Shown piece by piece: positions 1-11,400 of a stretch of 64,000 nucleotides of DNA. Numbering within the stretch: the first letter of the stretch is position 1; the number at the start of each line of letters is the position of its first letter. The stretch covers positions 21,200 to 85,199 of the forward strand of contig NZ_JANCLX010000038.1 of assembly GCF_024295805.1 (NCBI RefSeq), in the 5' to 3' direction. The notes beneath the pieces were generated by a model. The model was not told the origin of the DNA and ran no database searches. It saw nothing but the letters and a program-made list of their open reading frames with translations. The position numbers and the translations under genes are program-made. Source of the DNA: Streptomyces cucumeris. GTDB taxonomy: Bacteria > Actinomycetota > Actinomycetes > Streptomycetales > Streptomycetaceae.

Positions 1-2499
1 CGGTTCGAGGCGCACGCACGATCGGCCCCGGGGGCCACGGCGGTGGTGGACGGGGAACGTCGGCTGACCTACGCCGACCTCGACCGGCGGGCCAACCGGC
101 TGGCACACGCCCTGATCGCCCGCGGGGTGCGCCCGGACCAGGTGGTCGCCCTGCACCTCGGCCGGTCGGCCGAGCTGGTGGTCGGTGTGCTGGGCGTCCT
201 CAAGGCCGGTGCGGGCTGGCTTCCCCTGGATCCGGGCCAGCCGTCCGAGCGGCTGGCCGCGATGGTGGCCGACGCGCGCCCGGCCCTGGTACTGACCGAC
301 CAGCGGGACACACCGGAGGACTGGCACCCGCTGACGGCTGTGGAGGCCGAGGACGGACGGGACAGCGCTCCGGGTGTCATCGTCCCGCCCTCACATCTGG
401 CGTACGTGATCTACACCTCCGGCTCCACGGGCCGGCCCAAAGGTGTCGCGGTGACCCACGGCAATGTGCTCAACCTCTTCGACCAGTGGCTGGCCCGGTT
501 CGGCGCCACCCCGGGCGAGGCGACCTCGGTCTGGTCCAGCATCGGGTTCGACGCCTCGGTCCACGAGCTGCTGCTGCCACTCGTCACCGGAGCCGAAGTC
601 CACCTCGTACCGGAGGAGTTGCGCGGCGACCCGGCCGCGCTGATGCGCTGGCTGGGTGAGCACCGGGTGGTGCAGGCGTTCCTGCCACCCGCCTACATAC
701 GGTGGATCGACGAGGACCCGGAGGCCAGGCTGGCCGGGCTGGACCTGCGCCAGTTGCTCACCGGGGTGGAGTCACTGTCCGAGGCCGCCCTGCACCGGAT
801 GACCTCGGCCCTGCCCGGGCTGCGGATCTGTTTCGGCTACGGACCGACGGAAACCACGCTGTACAGCACCGCCTATCTGGATCCGCAGCCGGTGGACCGG
901 CCGTGTCCGATCGGCAGGCCACTGCCCGGCACCCGGCTCTACCTGCTCGACGAACGGATGCGGCCGGTGCCGCCCGGTGTGGTGGGCGAGGTGTACATCG
1001 GCGGCGCGAGCGTGGCCCGCGGATACCTCAACCAGCCGGAGCTGACCGCCGAGCGGTTCCGCAGCGACCCGTTCGTCACCGGCGGCCGGATCTACCGCAC
1101 CGGCGATCTGGCCCGCCGACTGCCGGACGGCAACGCCGAGTTCGTCGGCCGTCGCGATGACCAGATCAAACTGCGTGGCTTCCGGATCGAGCCCGCCGAG
1201 GTCGAGGCGGCGCTGCTGGCGCTGCCGGGGGTGCGGGAGGCCGCGATACTGGTCGACCGCGACCCCGCCGGTGAACCACGGCTGGTGGCGGGCATCGGAC
1301 GCGGCGAGGCGCCGTCCCGGCAACCGCACGAGTGGCGGACGGCCCTGGCCGAGCGGCTGCCGGACTACATGATCCCGGCGGTCTTCGTGGAGCTGCCCGC
1401 CCTGCCGCTGGGCCGCAGCGGAAAGCTGGACCGGACGGCCCTGCTGGAGCGGGCACGGGCGGCGCAACCGGTACAGGTCAACACCACGACCCCGCGCGAC
1501 CACGTGGAGATGGCGCTGCGCGGCATCTGGACCCGGCTGCTGCTGCATCCCGGCATCGGCATATCGGACAACTTCTTCGACGTCGGCGGCACCTCCATCT
1601 CCGCCATCAAGATGGCCCATGCGATCGGCGAGGAGTTCGGCGAGACACTGCCGATCCGGGAGGTGATCCGCCACCCGACGATCGAGGCACTCGCCGGACG
1701 GCTGCGCCGGGGCGCCGCCGGGACGCCGGGTACGAACCTCATCGAGTTCCGGGCCGGCGCCGGACGGCGACGGCTGGTCTGCGTCCACCCGGCGGGCGGT
1801 ACCGCCTTCTGCTACCTGCCGCTGGCCGGCGCCCTCCCCGAGGACATCGGGGTCTGGGGCGTCCAGGCGCCGGGCCTCAACCCGGACGAGACGCCGCTGC
1901 CCACCGTAGAGGCGATGGCGCAGGCGTACCTGGAACTGATCGACCCCCGCCCGGACGAGTCGTTGCTGCTGTGCGGGCTGTCCTACGGCGGCCTGATCGC
2001 GCATGAGATGGGCCGGCGGCTCGCGCCGGCCGGCCACTCCCGGCTGAGCGTGGTGCTGCTCGACACCCAGGCCACCGACGACCCGGCAGAGCGGGCCGCG
2101 ATCCAGCCGGTGGAGTACGAGGAGTTCACCGAGAAGCTGGTGCGGTTCAACGGCATGTACCCGGGCATCGAAGCCGACCAGCTCACCCGGTACTTCGAGA
2201 CGTACAACCACAGCAGGATGACCGCCCGCGCACACGAGCCGCGGCCGACCACCGCCCGGCTGACCCTCGTCGAGGCCGCCGCCGACGGGCCAGGCGCCCG
2301 GGGCCCGCACCCGACCCGCGACTTCTGGCGGCGGCGGGCCGGGGCGGGGCTCTCGGTGGTGCCGCTCGACTGCGGCCACTGGGAGCTGCTGGAGGGAGCA
2401 CAGGTGTCGTCGGTGGCCGAGGTGATCGTCGCGGAGCTGAACCGGCTGGACACGGACCCCGGCGAACCGGCCGCTCCGACGGTGGCGGTGGAGCTCTGA
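1..2499 (+). CDS. NRPS, A-T-TE terminal part (5' end outside window)
   Basis: This nonribosomal peptide synthetase activates and tethers one amino acid and releases a product. The frame is open from base 1, so the start and any upstream condensation domain lie outside the window. In window numbering, the adenylation domain shows YTSGSTGRPKG (about 136-146), FDASVHE, GYGPTET, YRTGDL and the core lysine in GRSGKLDR. The carrier domain has GGTS with Ser532. The thioesterase has GLSYGG (nucleophile Ser661) and the late histidine in CGHWE (His793). The pocket read by hand alignment to GrsA (D-A-H at positions 235/236/239) does not match a specificity I can name with confidence. It overlaps the next gene by ATGA, which implies translational coupling. 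In a detoxin/rimosamide-type pathway this enzyme would add the ester-linked amino acid; that role is inferred from context. Confidence 0.92.
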   Translation, partial: RFEAHARSAPGATAVVDGERRLTYADLDRRANRLAHALIARGVRPDQVVALHLGRSAELVVGVLGVLKAGAGWLPLDPGQPSERLAAMVADARPALVLTDQRDTPEDWHPLTAVEAEDGRDSAPGVIVPPSHLAYVIYTSGSTGRPKGVAVTHGNVLNLFDQWLARFGATPGEATSVWSSIGFDASVHELLLPLVTGAEVHLVPEELRGDPAALMRWLGEHRVVQAFLPPAYIRWIDEDPEARLAGLDLRQLLTGVESLSEAALHRMTSALPGLRICFGYGPTETTLYSTAYLDPQPVDRPCPIGRPLPGTRLYLLDERMRPVPPGVVGEVYIGGASVARGYLNQPELTAERFRSDPFVTGGRIYRTGDLARRLPDGNAEFVGRRDDQIKLRGFRIEPAEVEAALLALPGVREAAILVDRDPAGEPRLVAGIGRGEAPSRQPHEWRTALAERLPDYMIPAVFVELPALPLGRSGKLDRTALLERARAAQPVQVNTTTPRDHVEMALRGIWTRLLLHPGIGISDNFFDVGGTSISAIKMAHAIGEEFGETLPIREVIRHPTIEALAGRLRRGAAGTPGTNLIEFRAGAGRRRLVCVHPAGGTAFCYLPLAGALPEDIGVWGVQAPGLNPDETPLPTVEAMAQAYLELIDPRPDESLLLCGLSYGGLIAHEMGRRLAPAGHSRLSVVLLDTQATDDPAERAAIQPVEYEEFTEKLVRFNGMYPGIEADQLTRYFETYNHSRMTARAHEPRPTTARLTLVEAAADGPGARGPHPTRDFWRRRAGAGLSVVPLDCGHWELLEGAQVSSVAEVIVAELNRLDTDPGEPAAPTVAVEL

Positions 2500-5400
2500 T
2501 GGCGATGCCGACGCACGGCCTGCCCCCGGCCGAGCGGCCGGGCCCTCATGACCCGTCGGTCCCGTCCGGGGCACCGGAGGACGGGATACCCGCCCGGGCG
2601 GCGACCGGTCTGGCACACGGCGTACACCTCCAGGCCCAGCGCACCCCCCACGCGGTCGCGCTGGTGGACGGCGGCCGCCGGTTCAGCTACACGGCGCTGG
2701 ACACCGCGGGAGCCGATGTGGCCACGGCGTTGCGCCGCCACGGGGTGCGCCCCGGCGACGCGGTCGCCGTCGGTCTGCCTCGTTCGTGGCACCTGGTCGT
2801 GGTGGTGCTCGGCGCACTGCGGCTGGGTGCCCGCGTGGTACCGCTGGACACACAGAGCCCACCGGAGCGGCAGGCGCACATCCTGACGGACTCGGGCAGC
2901 GTCGTGCTGGTGCACGGCGCCACGGCGCCACACGATCCGCCCGCCACCGTGCGTACGCTGCCCGCGGTAGGGCTGCTGGCCGCCGTGACGGACGCCGATG
3001 AGCCCGGCGACGGCGAAGCCCCGGCGGATGATGTCGTCGACGGGTTCCCCGAGCGGCCGGGCGGGCTGATGCTCTACACCTCGGGCACCACCGGCCGGCC
3101 CAAGGGTGTGGAGCTGCCGGAGGCCGGTGTGATGCGGATGGCCCTGCCCGGCTGGCTTCGGCTCGAGGCGGGGGCACGCTACTCCTGTCTGTCCAACCCG
3201 GCCTTCGACGCGATCAACTTCGAGCTGTGGACACCGCTGCTGACCGGCGGTTGCTGTGTGGTGCTCCGTGATGAGGACGTCCAGTCGCCGCACCGGCTGG
3301 CCGCCGCGCTGCTGCGCGAGCGGATCGACACCGTGCTGGTCACCACCGCGCTCTTCCACGCCGTGGTGGACACCGTGCCCTCCTGCTTCGCCGGAGCACA
3401 CCAGGTGCTGGTCGGCGGTGAACAGCTCAACCCGGCCGTGGTGCGGCGCTGGTACGAGCACAACGCGAGCGGTTCCACCGTGCTGCGCAACGCCTACGGG
3501 CCCACCGAGGTGTGCACCATCGCGCTCAGCCACCCGCTCCCCCGCGACGTCGACGCGGAGGTGGTGCCGGTCGGCAGGCCGATACCGGAGACCGGGGCGC
3601 TGCTGGTGACACCGGACGCCGAACGCGTCGCCGGACCGGGCGAGGTGGCCGAACTGCTGCTGTCCGGGCCCGGCGTGGCGACCGGCTACCGCGACCTGCC
3701 GGAGGAGACCGCCCGCCGGTTCGTCCGGCTGCCCTGGTACGACGACGGCCGGGAGCGCTACTACCGCACCGGTGACCTGGTACGGGCCGATGACGACGGC
3801 GTCATCAGCTACCTGGGCCGGGTGGACCGGCAGGTGAAGGTACGGGGGTTCCGGATCGAGCCCGCCGAGGTGGAGCGGCGTATCGCCGCGCATCCGGCGG
3901 TGCGGCAGGCGTACGTCTGCACCCGGGAGGTTCCGGCGACCGCCGGACACGAGCTGGTGGCCTATCTGGTGGTCGCCCCGGAACTGGACTTCGAGGAGTT
4001 CGACCGGCATCTGACGTCCGCCGTACCGGCGTATATGAGACCGCACCGGGTTCACCGGGTGGACGCGCTGCCGCTGACCGGCAACGGCAAGGTGGACCGA
4101 GCCGCGCTGCTGCGCGGCTCGGACCGCCCGTGGCAACCCTCCGCCGGGGCGGGTCCGGTGGCTCCGGTCACCGCCCTCCAGCGCGAGGTGCTGGAGATGG
4201 CCGAGGAGGTACTCGGCACCTCCGGACTGCGCCTGGCCGACCGCTGGATCTCCAGCGGCGGCGACTCACTGCGCGCCCTGCGGTTCCGGTTCGAGATCCG
4301 CCGCCGCTGGGGCCATGAGCTGGGTCAGGCGGCGGTGATGCACGCCGACTTCGCCGCCATCGCCGAAACCATCGAGCAGGCGGGCTCGGGGGCCGGTCCG
4401 CGCTATCCGGTGCCGACCCCGCCGTCCGGTGCCACCCGTGGCCCGGCCACCAGCGAACAGCAGCGGCTCTGGCTGCACCACCAGCGCTTCCCCGGTACCC
4501 GTGGCTACACGGTGGGCCAGACCCTCCGGCTGGACGGCGCGGTGGACCGGACCGCGCTGCGCCGTGCCCTGTGCGACCTGGTGGCCCGGCATCCGGCCCT
4601 GCGAACCGGTTTCGAGCCGTCGCCGGACGGTCTGCTGCAAGTAGTGGGCGAGCCGTACGACCCGTGGACCGAGCCGGAGGCCACGGCGGCCGCCGGTGAG
4701 GAGGCGGCGGCCCGCGCCGACCGGTTCTTCGCCGAGCCGCACGATCTGGCGTCTCCCCGGATGCTGGCCGCCTGCTGGCTGCCGGACCCGAACGGCGGCA
4801 CGCTGCTGCTGCGGCTGCACCACATCGCGGTCGACGGCTGGTCGCTGACCGTGCTCTTCCGCGATCTGTCCGCCTGCTATGCCCGGGCGCTGAGAACACC
4901 GAAAGCCGCGCTGCCGGAGCCCTCCGCCGCGCCCACCCCGCTGGACCACGCCGCCTGGCAGGCCGACTGGTTCGCCGGGGACGGGTACCGGGCACTCCGC
5001 GCCGGGCTGCGCGAAGTCCGGGCCACCGGCGAGGAGCCGGATGAACCGGCGCGGCAGAGCCACGAGCGATCCCTCCCCGAGGGCAGACTGCTGCACACCG
5101 TGCTGGACCCGGACCGCCGCGCCGCGGTGGACCGACTCTGCGGTGAACTCGACCTGAGCCGCTTTGAGTTGCTGCTCGGGGTGTTCGCCTGGAGTCTGTA
5201 CGCGGTCACCGGCCGGACCCGGCCGCGGATCGCCACTCCGGTGACCGGCCGCCCGGTGCGGGAGTTCGAGTCGAGTGTCGGGATGTTCGCCAACACCGTG
5301 CTGCTGCCGGTGGCGGTCGCGCCGCGCGGCGAGCTGCGCGCCGAACTGCTGCGGCTGGGCACGGCGGTCCGCGAAGCCCTGGAGTGGCAGGACGTCTCGC

Positions 5401-8400
5401 TCGCCGATGTCCTGGAGGACCGTGACCATCCGCCCGGCCGGCCCCCGTTCGACGTGCTGTTCGTGCTGGAGAACACCGACTTCGGCGCGCTGGAGCTGCC
5501 CGGGGTCACCACCCGTCCGGTGTGGCGGGCACCAGCCGAGGCCAAGACGCCGCTGACCGTCTCGCTGGTGGAACACCCGGACGGCTTCGACTGCCTGTGG
5601 GAGTACGCGGCCGGCCACTTCACGGCCGCCGAGATCGACGCTCTGGACCGGCTGTTCCGGACCGGACTCGACCTGCTCGGCGCGGGCCGGTCCGCCACCC
5701 CCGTCGAACTGGCGGCCCCCTACCGGCGCGGACTGCCGGAATTCGGCCGCGGCGCCGCGCCGGCCGAGGGCTGGACCACGGTGGCCGAGGGCTTCGCTCT
5801 CCAGGTCACCCGGACCCCGGACGCCCCGGCCCTGATGGCGGCGGACGGCCCCGTCACCTACGCGCGGCTGGACGGGTGGGCCGCTGCGCTCGCCGAGGAA
5901 CTGCGCGCCGCGCACCCCCTGCCTGCCGGTGACGCGCGACCGCGGCATGTGGCGCTGTACCTGGAGCCCTCGGTGGAACACGTGGTGGCGCTGCTGGCGC
6001 TCGCCCGGCTCAACTGGACCGCGGTACCGCTGGACCCGGCCTACCCGGCCGGGCTGGTGCGGCAGATCCTGCACCAGGTCGACCCGGTGTGCGTGCTCCT
6101 CGCGCCGGGCCACGGACCGTCGTTCGACGTGGTCGACCCGGGCGGCGCACCGCGCCGGACGGTCACCCTGGCGGAGGGCGAGCGGCCCGCCGTGCCGCTG
6201 CCGCCGCACACCGGCCGTCCGCTGTACACGCTGTTCACCTCCGGCTCCACCGGGGTGCCCAAGGGGGTCCAGGTCTCCGACCACACACTGGCCAACCTTC
6301 TGCACTGGCAGACGGCCGAGGGCGGACTGGGCGCACCGGCGGTGACCCAGCAGTTCTCCATGCTGTCCTTCGACGTGTCGTTCCAGGAGATCTTCACGAC
6401 CCTGTGCGGTGGCGGCTGTCTGCACCTCGTACACCGTGGATGGCGGCAGGACGTCCCGGCCCTGCTGGACCAACTGGAGTCGGCCGGTGTGGAGCGGATC
6501 TTCATGCCGTACGTGGCGCTGCAGCTGCTGGCCGAACACGCCGTCCATCTGGGCCGCTACCCGTCCCGGCTGCGGGAGGTGGTCACCGCGGGCGAGCAAC
6601 TGGTGTGCACCGACGCCATCCGCCGCTGGTTCGCCGGTCTGCCCGGCGCCCGGCTGTTCAACCACTACGGGCCGACCGAGACACATGTGGTCAGCGCACT
6701 GTGCCTGGACGGGGATCCGCAGCGGTGGCCGGAGCGTCCGGCCATCGGCACCCCGGTGGCGGGCGCGCTGCTGCGGGTGGTGGACCCGGCGGGCGAGCCG
6801 CTGCCCGCCGGTTGCGTCGGTGACCTGCTGATCGGCGGCACCATGGTGTCGCGCTGCTATCTGGGCGACACGGCGCTGAACCGGGAGCGCTTCGCCGAAC
6901 TGCCCGGCGCGGGCCTGTTCTACCGCAGCGGCGACCGGGCGTCCTTCGGCCACGACGGACTGCTGCACCACCACGGCCGGGACGACCAGCAGATCAAGCT
7001 GAGCGGGCACCGGCTGGAGCTGGGCCAGGTGGAAGCGGCGCTGCTGCGCCACCCCAGGGTGGTCAACGCGGTGGTGGTCCCGGAGGGCGGCGGGCTGACC
7101 GCCTGTCTGGAGTGCCGCGACACCACCCCTTCGGCCCGTGAGCTGGCCGACCACCTCGTGCCACTGCTCCCGCCCCATGTGCGGATCGACCGGTTCCGTC
7201 GGCTGGAGTCGCTGCCGCGCACACCGAGCGGCAAGTTGGACCGCCGTACGGCGCTGCGCACACCGGGCGAGGAACTGCGCCACGCCCCCGCCGACGGGCA
7301 GCCGCTCTCGCACGCGGAGAGCGAACTGGCCACCGCCTTCGAGACGGTGACCGGTCTGCCCATCGGCCCGGACCAGACGTTCTTCGCGGCCGGTGCGTCC
7401 AGCCTGGCGCTGATGCGCTTCCATCTGCGCTGCACCACCACGCTGGGTCTGCGGTTCGAGATCGCCGACCTGTTCGAGCATGTGACGGTACGTGCGCTGG
7501 CCCGCTTCCTGGACGGCACGGGGCCGGACCGCCGCTCCGTCGCGAGCGCCACGGACCCCGCGGACGCCGCGGATCTCCCCGCACCTGCCGGCCGTGCTCC
7601 GCTCGGGCGCGCCGGGTCCGGCGCGTCATCGGCGGAGGTCGCCGGGACGGCGGGCCCGGAGCCGATCGCTGTGGTGGGGATGGCGGTGCGGCTGCCCGGC
7701 GCTCCGGACCTGCGGTCCTTCTGGGAGCTGATCCGGCACGGCGGCCGGGGCATCGAGTACTTCGACGCCCCGGACGGGCTGGTGGGAGCACGCAGCCAGA
7801 TGGACGGGCTGCTCGAGTTCGACCCGGAGCACTTCGGCATCAGCCGGCAGGAGGCCCGGCTGATGGACCCACAGCAGCGGCATACGCTGATGACCTGCGT
7901 CGAAGCGCTGGCGCACGCCGGTATCGCCGACACCTCGGACCTCCGGGTCGGGCTGGTGGCGAGCGCGGGCGAGAACACCTACTTCCAGGGGATGCTGCGG
8001 CAGACCGATCCGGACCGGTTGCCGGACGGGTTCCAGCTCGCGCTCCACCACGACAAGGACTTCCTGGCCACCAAGGCCGCCTACCACCTCGATCTGACCG
8101 GCCCCGCGTTCACCGTCCAGGCCGCGTGCGCCAGTTCGCTGTTCGCGGTGCACGTGGCCGCCGGGCTGCTGCGGCAGGGCGACGCCGAGGTGATGCTGGC
8201 GGGCGGGGCGCTGGTGGACACCGGGCTGAGCGATGGATACCGCTACAAGCCGCAGCACATCTACTCCGAGGACGGCCACTGCCGGTCCTTCAGCGATGAC
8301 GCCACCGGCACGGTCGGCTCCAGCGGGGTCGGCATGCTGGTGCTCAAACCGCTGAGGCTGGCACGCAGGGCGGGCGACACGGTCTACGCGCTGGTCACCG

Positions 8401-11400
8401 GGTCGGCCGTCAACAACGACGGGGCGGACAAGCTCGGCTACAGCGCCCCGTCGCTCGCCGGTCAGCGCGAGGTGATCCGCACCGCCCTGCGCCGCAGCGG
8501 TCGTACCGGCGCCGACCTCGGCTACGTCGAGGCGCACGGCACCGGCACCCGGCTCGGTGATCCGGTCGAAGTCGGCGCGCTGCGCCAGGCGTTCGAGGTG
8601 CCGGAGTCCGGCCGGACCGCACTGAGCTCGGTCAAGAGCCAGATCGGCCACCTGGGCGCGGCGGCCGGAGTGGTCGGCCTGGTCCGGGCGGCGCTGTCCG
8701 TCCACCACGGCCTGATCCCGCCCACACTGGACTTCCGCGCCCTCAACCCGCAGTTGGGCCCCGACCCCACACCGTTCTACATCCCCACGCGGGCACTGCC
8801 CTGGCCGTCCGACCGACCGCGGGTGGCGGCGGTCAGCAGTTTCGGTATCGGGGGCGCCAACGCGCACGCGGTGATCGAAGCGGGCGAGCCGGGACGCCCG
8901 GCCGACCCGGCTCCGCCCTGTCTGCTGCTCTCCGCCTCCAGTGAGGTGGCGCTGCGCGCCGACGCGGAGCGGATCGCCGCGTACCTCACGGAACACCCGG
9001 AGGCCTACCCGGCGGTCCTGCGGCACCTCCAGGCCGGCCGGCCCGCCCGCCGCCGGCGGATGGCGGCGGTCTGCCCCGACGTGGCCTCGGCAGTGCGGTG
9101 GCTGCGCACCGCCACCAGCACGACGGTCGAGCCGGGGGCCGAACGGGTCACGGCGGCGGACCACGGCGCGCCACGGCTGGTCGCCGACTGGCTGGCCGGC
9201 CACCGGATCGACTGGCCGGAGGGGCCCGCGCAGGCGCCGTGGGACTTCCCCCCGCCCGCCTTCGCCCGGGCGGAGTACGACATCGAACGGGTCGCGGCCG
9301 CACCGGAGCCGACCACTGCCACCTGGCCCGAACGGCTGGCCGAGGAGGAGTGGCTGCACCAGCCGCACTGGGTCCGCTACCGCCGGGCCACCACCGTCGG
9401 CGCCACGGCCACCGGCACGGAGGCCGCCACCCATCCCCTGGTCCTGGTCACGGACGGCCCGGCCGATCCCGGGGAGGTACGGGCGCTGCGCTCGGTCCGT
9501 CCGCGGGTGGTGCTGGTGTCCGCGGGGAGCGGATTCGCCCGGCTCGGCGACGACTCCTACCAGGTGGACCCGACCGACCCGGCCTCGCTGGGCGCGCTGC
9601 TGGACGCCCTGGGCGACCTGGGCCCCGTGGACTGGCTGCACGCGGTGCCGCTGGGCGTGACCGGTCCGGTCGACACCGAACGGCTGGCCCGCGCCCGCCG
9701 GGCCTGTCTCGACGCCCCGGCCGCACTGGTCCGGGCGGCGGCGGGCCGGACCGGTCTCACACCACGCCCGGTGTGGCTGTCGTACCGGGCCCGGCCGGTG
9801 GACGGCCCGGTGGAACGGCCCGAGTTGGCACTGCTCGCCGGGGTCACCGAGGTCGCGCCACAGGAAGGCGCCACCGCCGGGCACTGGGTGGACCTCCCGG
9901 CCGCCGGGCCGTCCGGCTGGGCGGCGCCGCTGGCGGAGCTCCTGGCCGCCGACGGAGAGCCGCCCGCGCATCTGGCGCTGCGCCACGGCTACTGGTGGCG
10001 GCAGGCCACCCTGCCGGTACCGGCACCGCCCGCGGACACCCCCGTGGTACCGGCCGCGGCGGATACGGCCCACCTCATTCTGGGCGGCACCGGTGGAATC
10101 GGCGCCACCATCGCCGCATGGCTGCTGGAACGCACCCGCGGCCGGGTGCTGCTGCTGGCCAGGCGGCCGGAACTGCCGGAGTCGCTGATGCCGTGGGCCG
10201 ACCGGATCGAACTGGTCGAGGCCGATCTGGCCACCGGCACCCCGGATCGGCTCACCTCACTCGTGGCCGGCCGTACGGGCCGGCTGGACACCGTGGTGCA
10301 CGCGGCGGGTGCAGGAGTGGGAGGGCTGATCGCCCGCCGTGACCCGGCGGCGGCACACTCCGGCTCGGCCGCCAAACTGCACGGCGCGCTGCTGGTGGAG
10401 CGGCTGGTGGAACGGTTCCGGCCGCACCTGGCCGTCTACTGCTCCTCCATGGCGGGGACGCTGGGCGGGGTCGGCCAGCTCGACTACGCCGCGGCGGCCG
10501 GGGCACTGGACGCCTTCGCCCACCACGAGCCGCCCCGGCCGGCCGGCAGCGGGACGACCCTTCGTCTCGCCATCGGCTGGGACGTGTGGCGCGAGGCCGG
10601 GATGGCGCTGCGCGCACCGGCCACGGACATCCGCCACCAGGCCCATCTGGCGGTCGGGCTGACCGTGGCGGAGGGGCGCCGGACCCTCGCGCGGGCGCTC
10701 GCCACGCAGCTTCCGCAGGTGCTGGTCTCCACCACCGAACCGATGGCCTCACGCGCCTTCTACACCGGTCCCGCGCCCGCACCGGACACCGCGGACGCGC
10801 CACCCGGTCCCATGGCGGCCGTGACCGAACCAGCCGCGCTGCTGGGCGACTGGCTGTGCGAATGGCTGGGCCTTGACACCCTCGACCCGGACGATTCGCT
10901 CTACGACCTGGGCGCCGACTCGCTGACGCTGCTGGACCTCATCGGCGAGATGAAACGCCACTTCGACGTGGAACTCGATCTGGCCGAGCTGAGTCACCAG
11001 GTCTCACTGACCGAGGTGCTGACCCTGCTGGACCGGGCCCGCGTCCCGGTGCCCGCCGCCACCGGCACGGCCGAGGCGACCGATGACGTCACCCTCGAGG
11101 TGTGGCAGCGGGGCACCGGAGCGGAAGTGCTGTGCCTGGTGCACCCCGTCGGCGGAGACATCCAGGCGTACCGCGCGCTCGTCGCGGGCCTCGACCCACG
11201 GCTGACCGTGGCGTTGATCGCCGACCCGGCGCTGCGCCGGTCCGGCGGCCCGGAGTGGAACATCGCCGAGCGGGCCCGCCACTACCACGCGGCGCTGGAG
11301 GCACGTTTCCCGGCCGCCACATGGCACCGGCAGCTGGCCGGGTGGTCGTTCGGCGCATGGGTGGCCCTCGGTATGGCCGCCGAAGCGGAGGCGGCCGGCC

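Noticed and set aside
4266..7481. Minus-strand open frame of 1,071 codons opposite the NRPS-PKS gene
   Set aside because: It is the antisense shadow of a very GC-rich gene: rich in Arg, Gln and Gly, no family pattern, no ribosome site. The plus-strand frame has clear domains.
7626..10073. Minus-strand open frame of 815 codons opposite the KS-KR part
   Set aside because: It is antisense to intact ketosynthase and ketoreductase motifs, with low-complexity composition.
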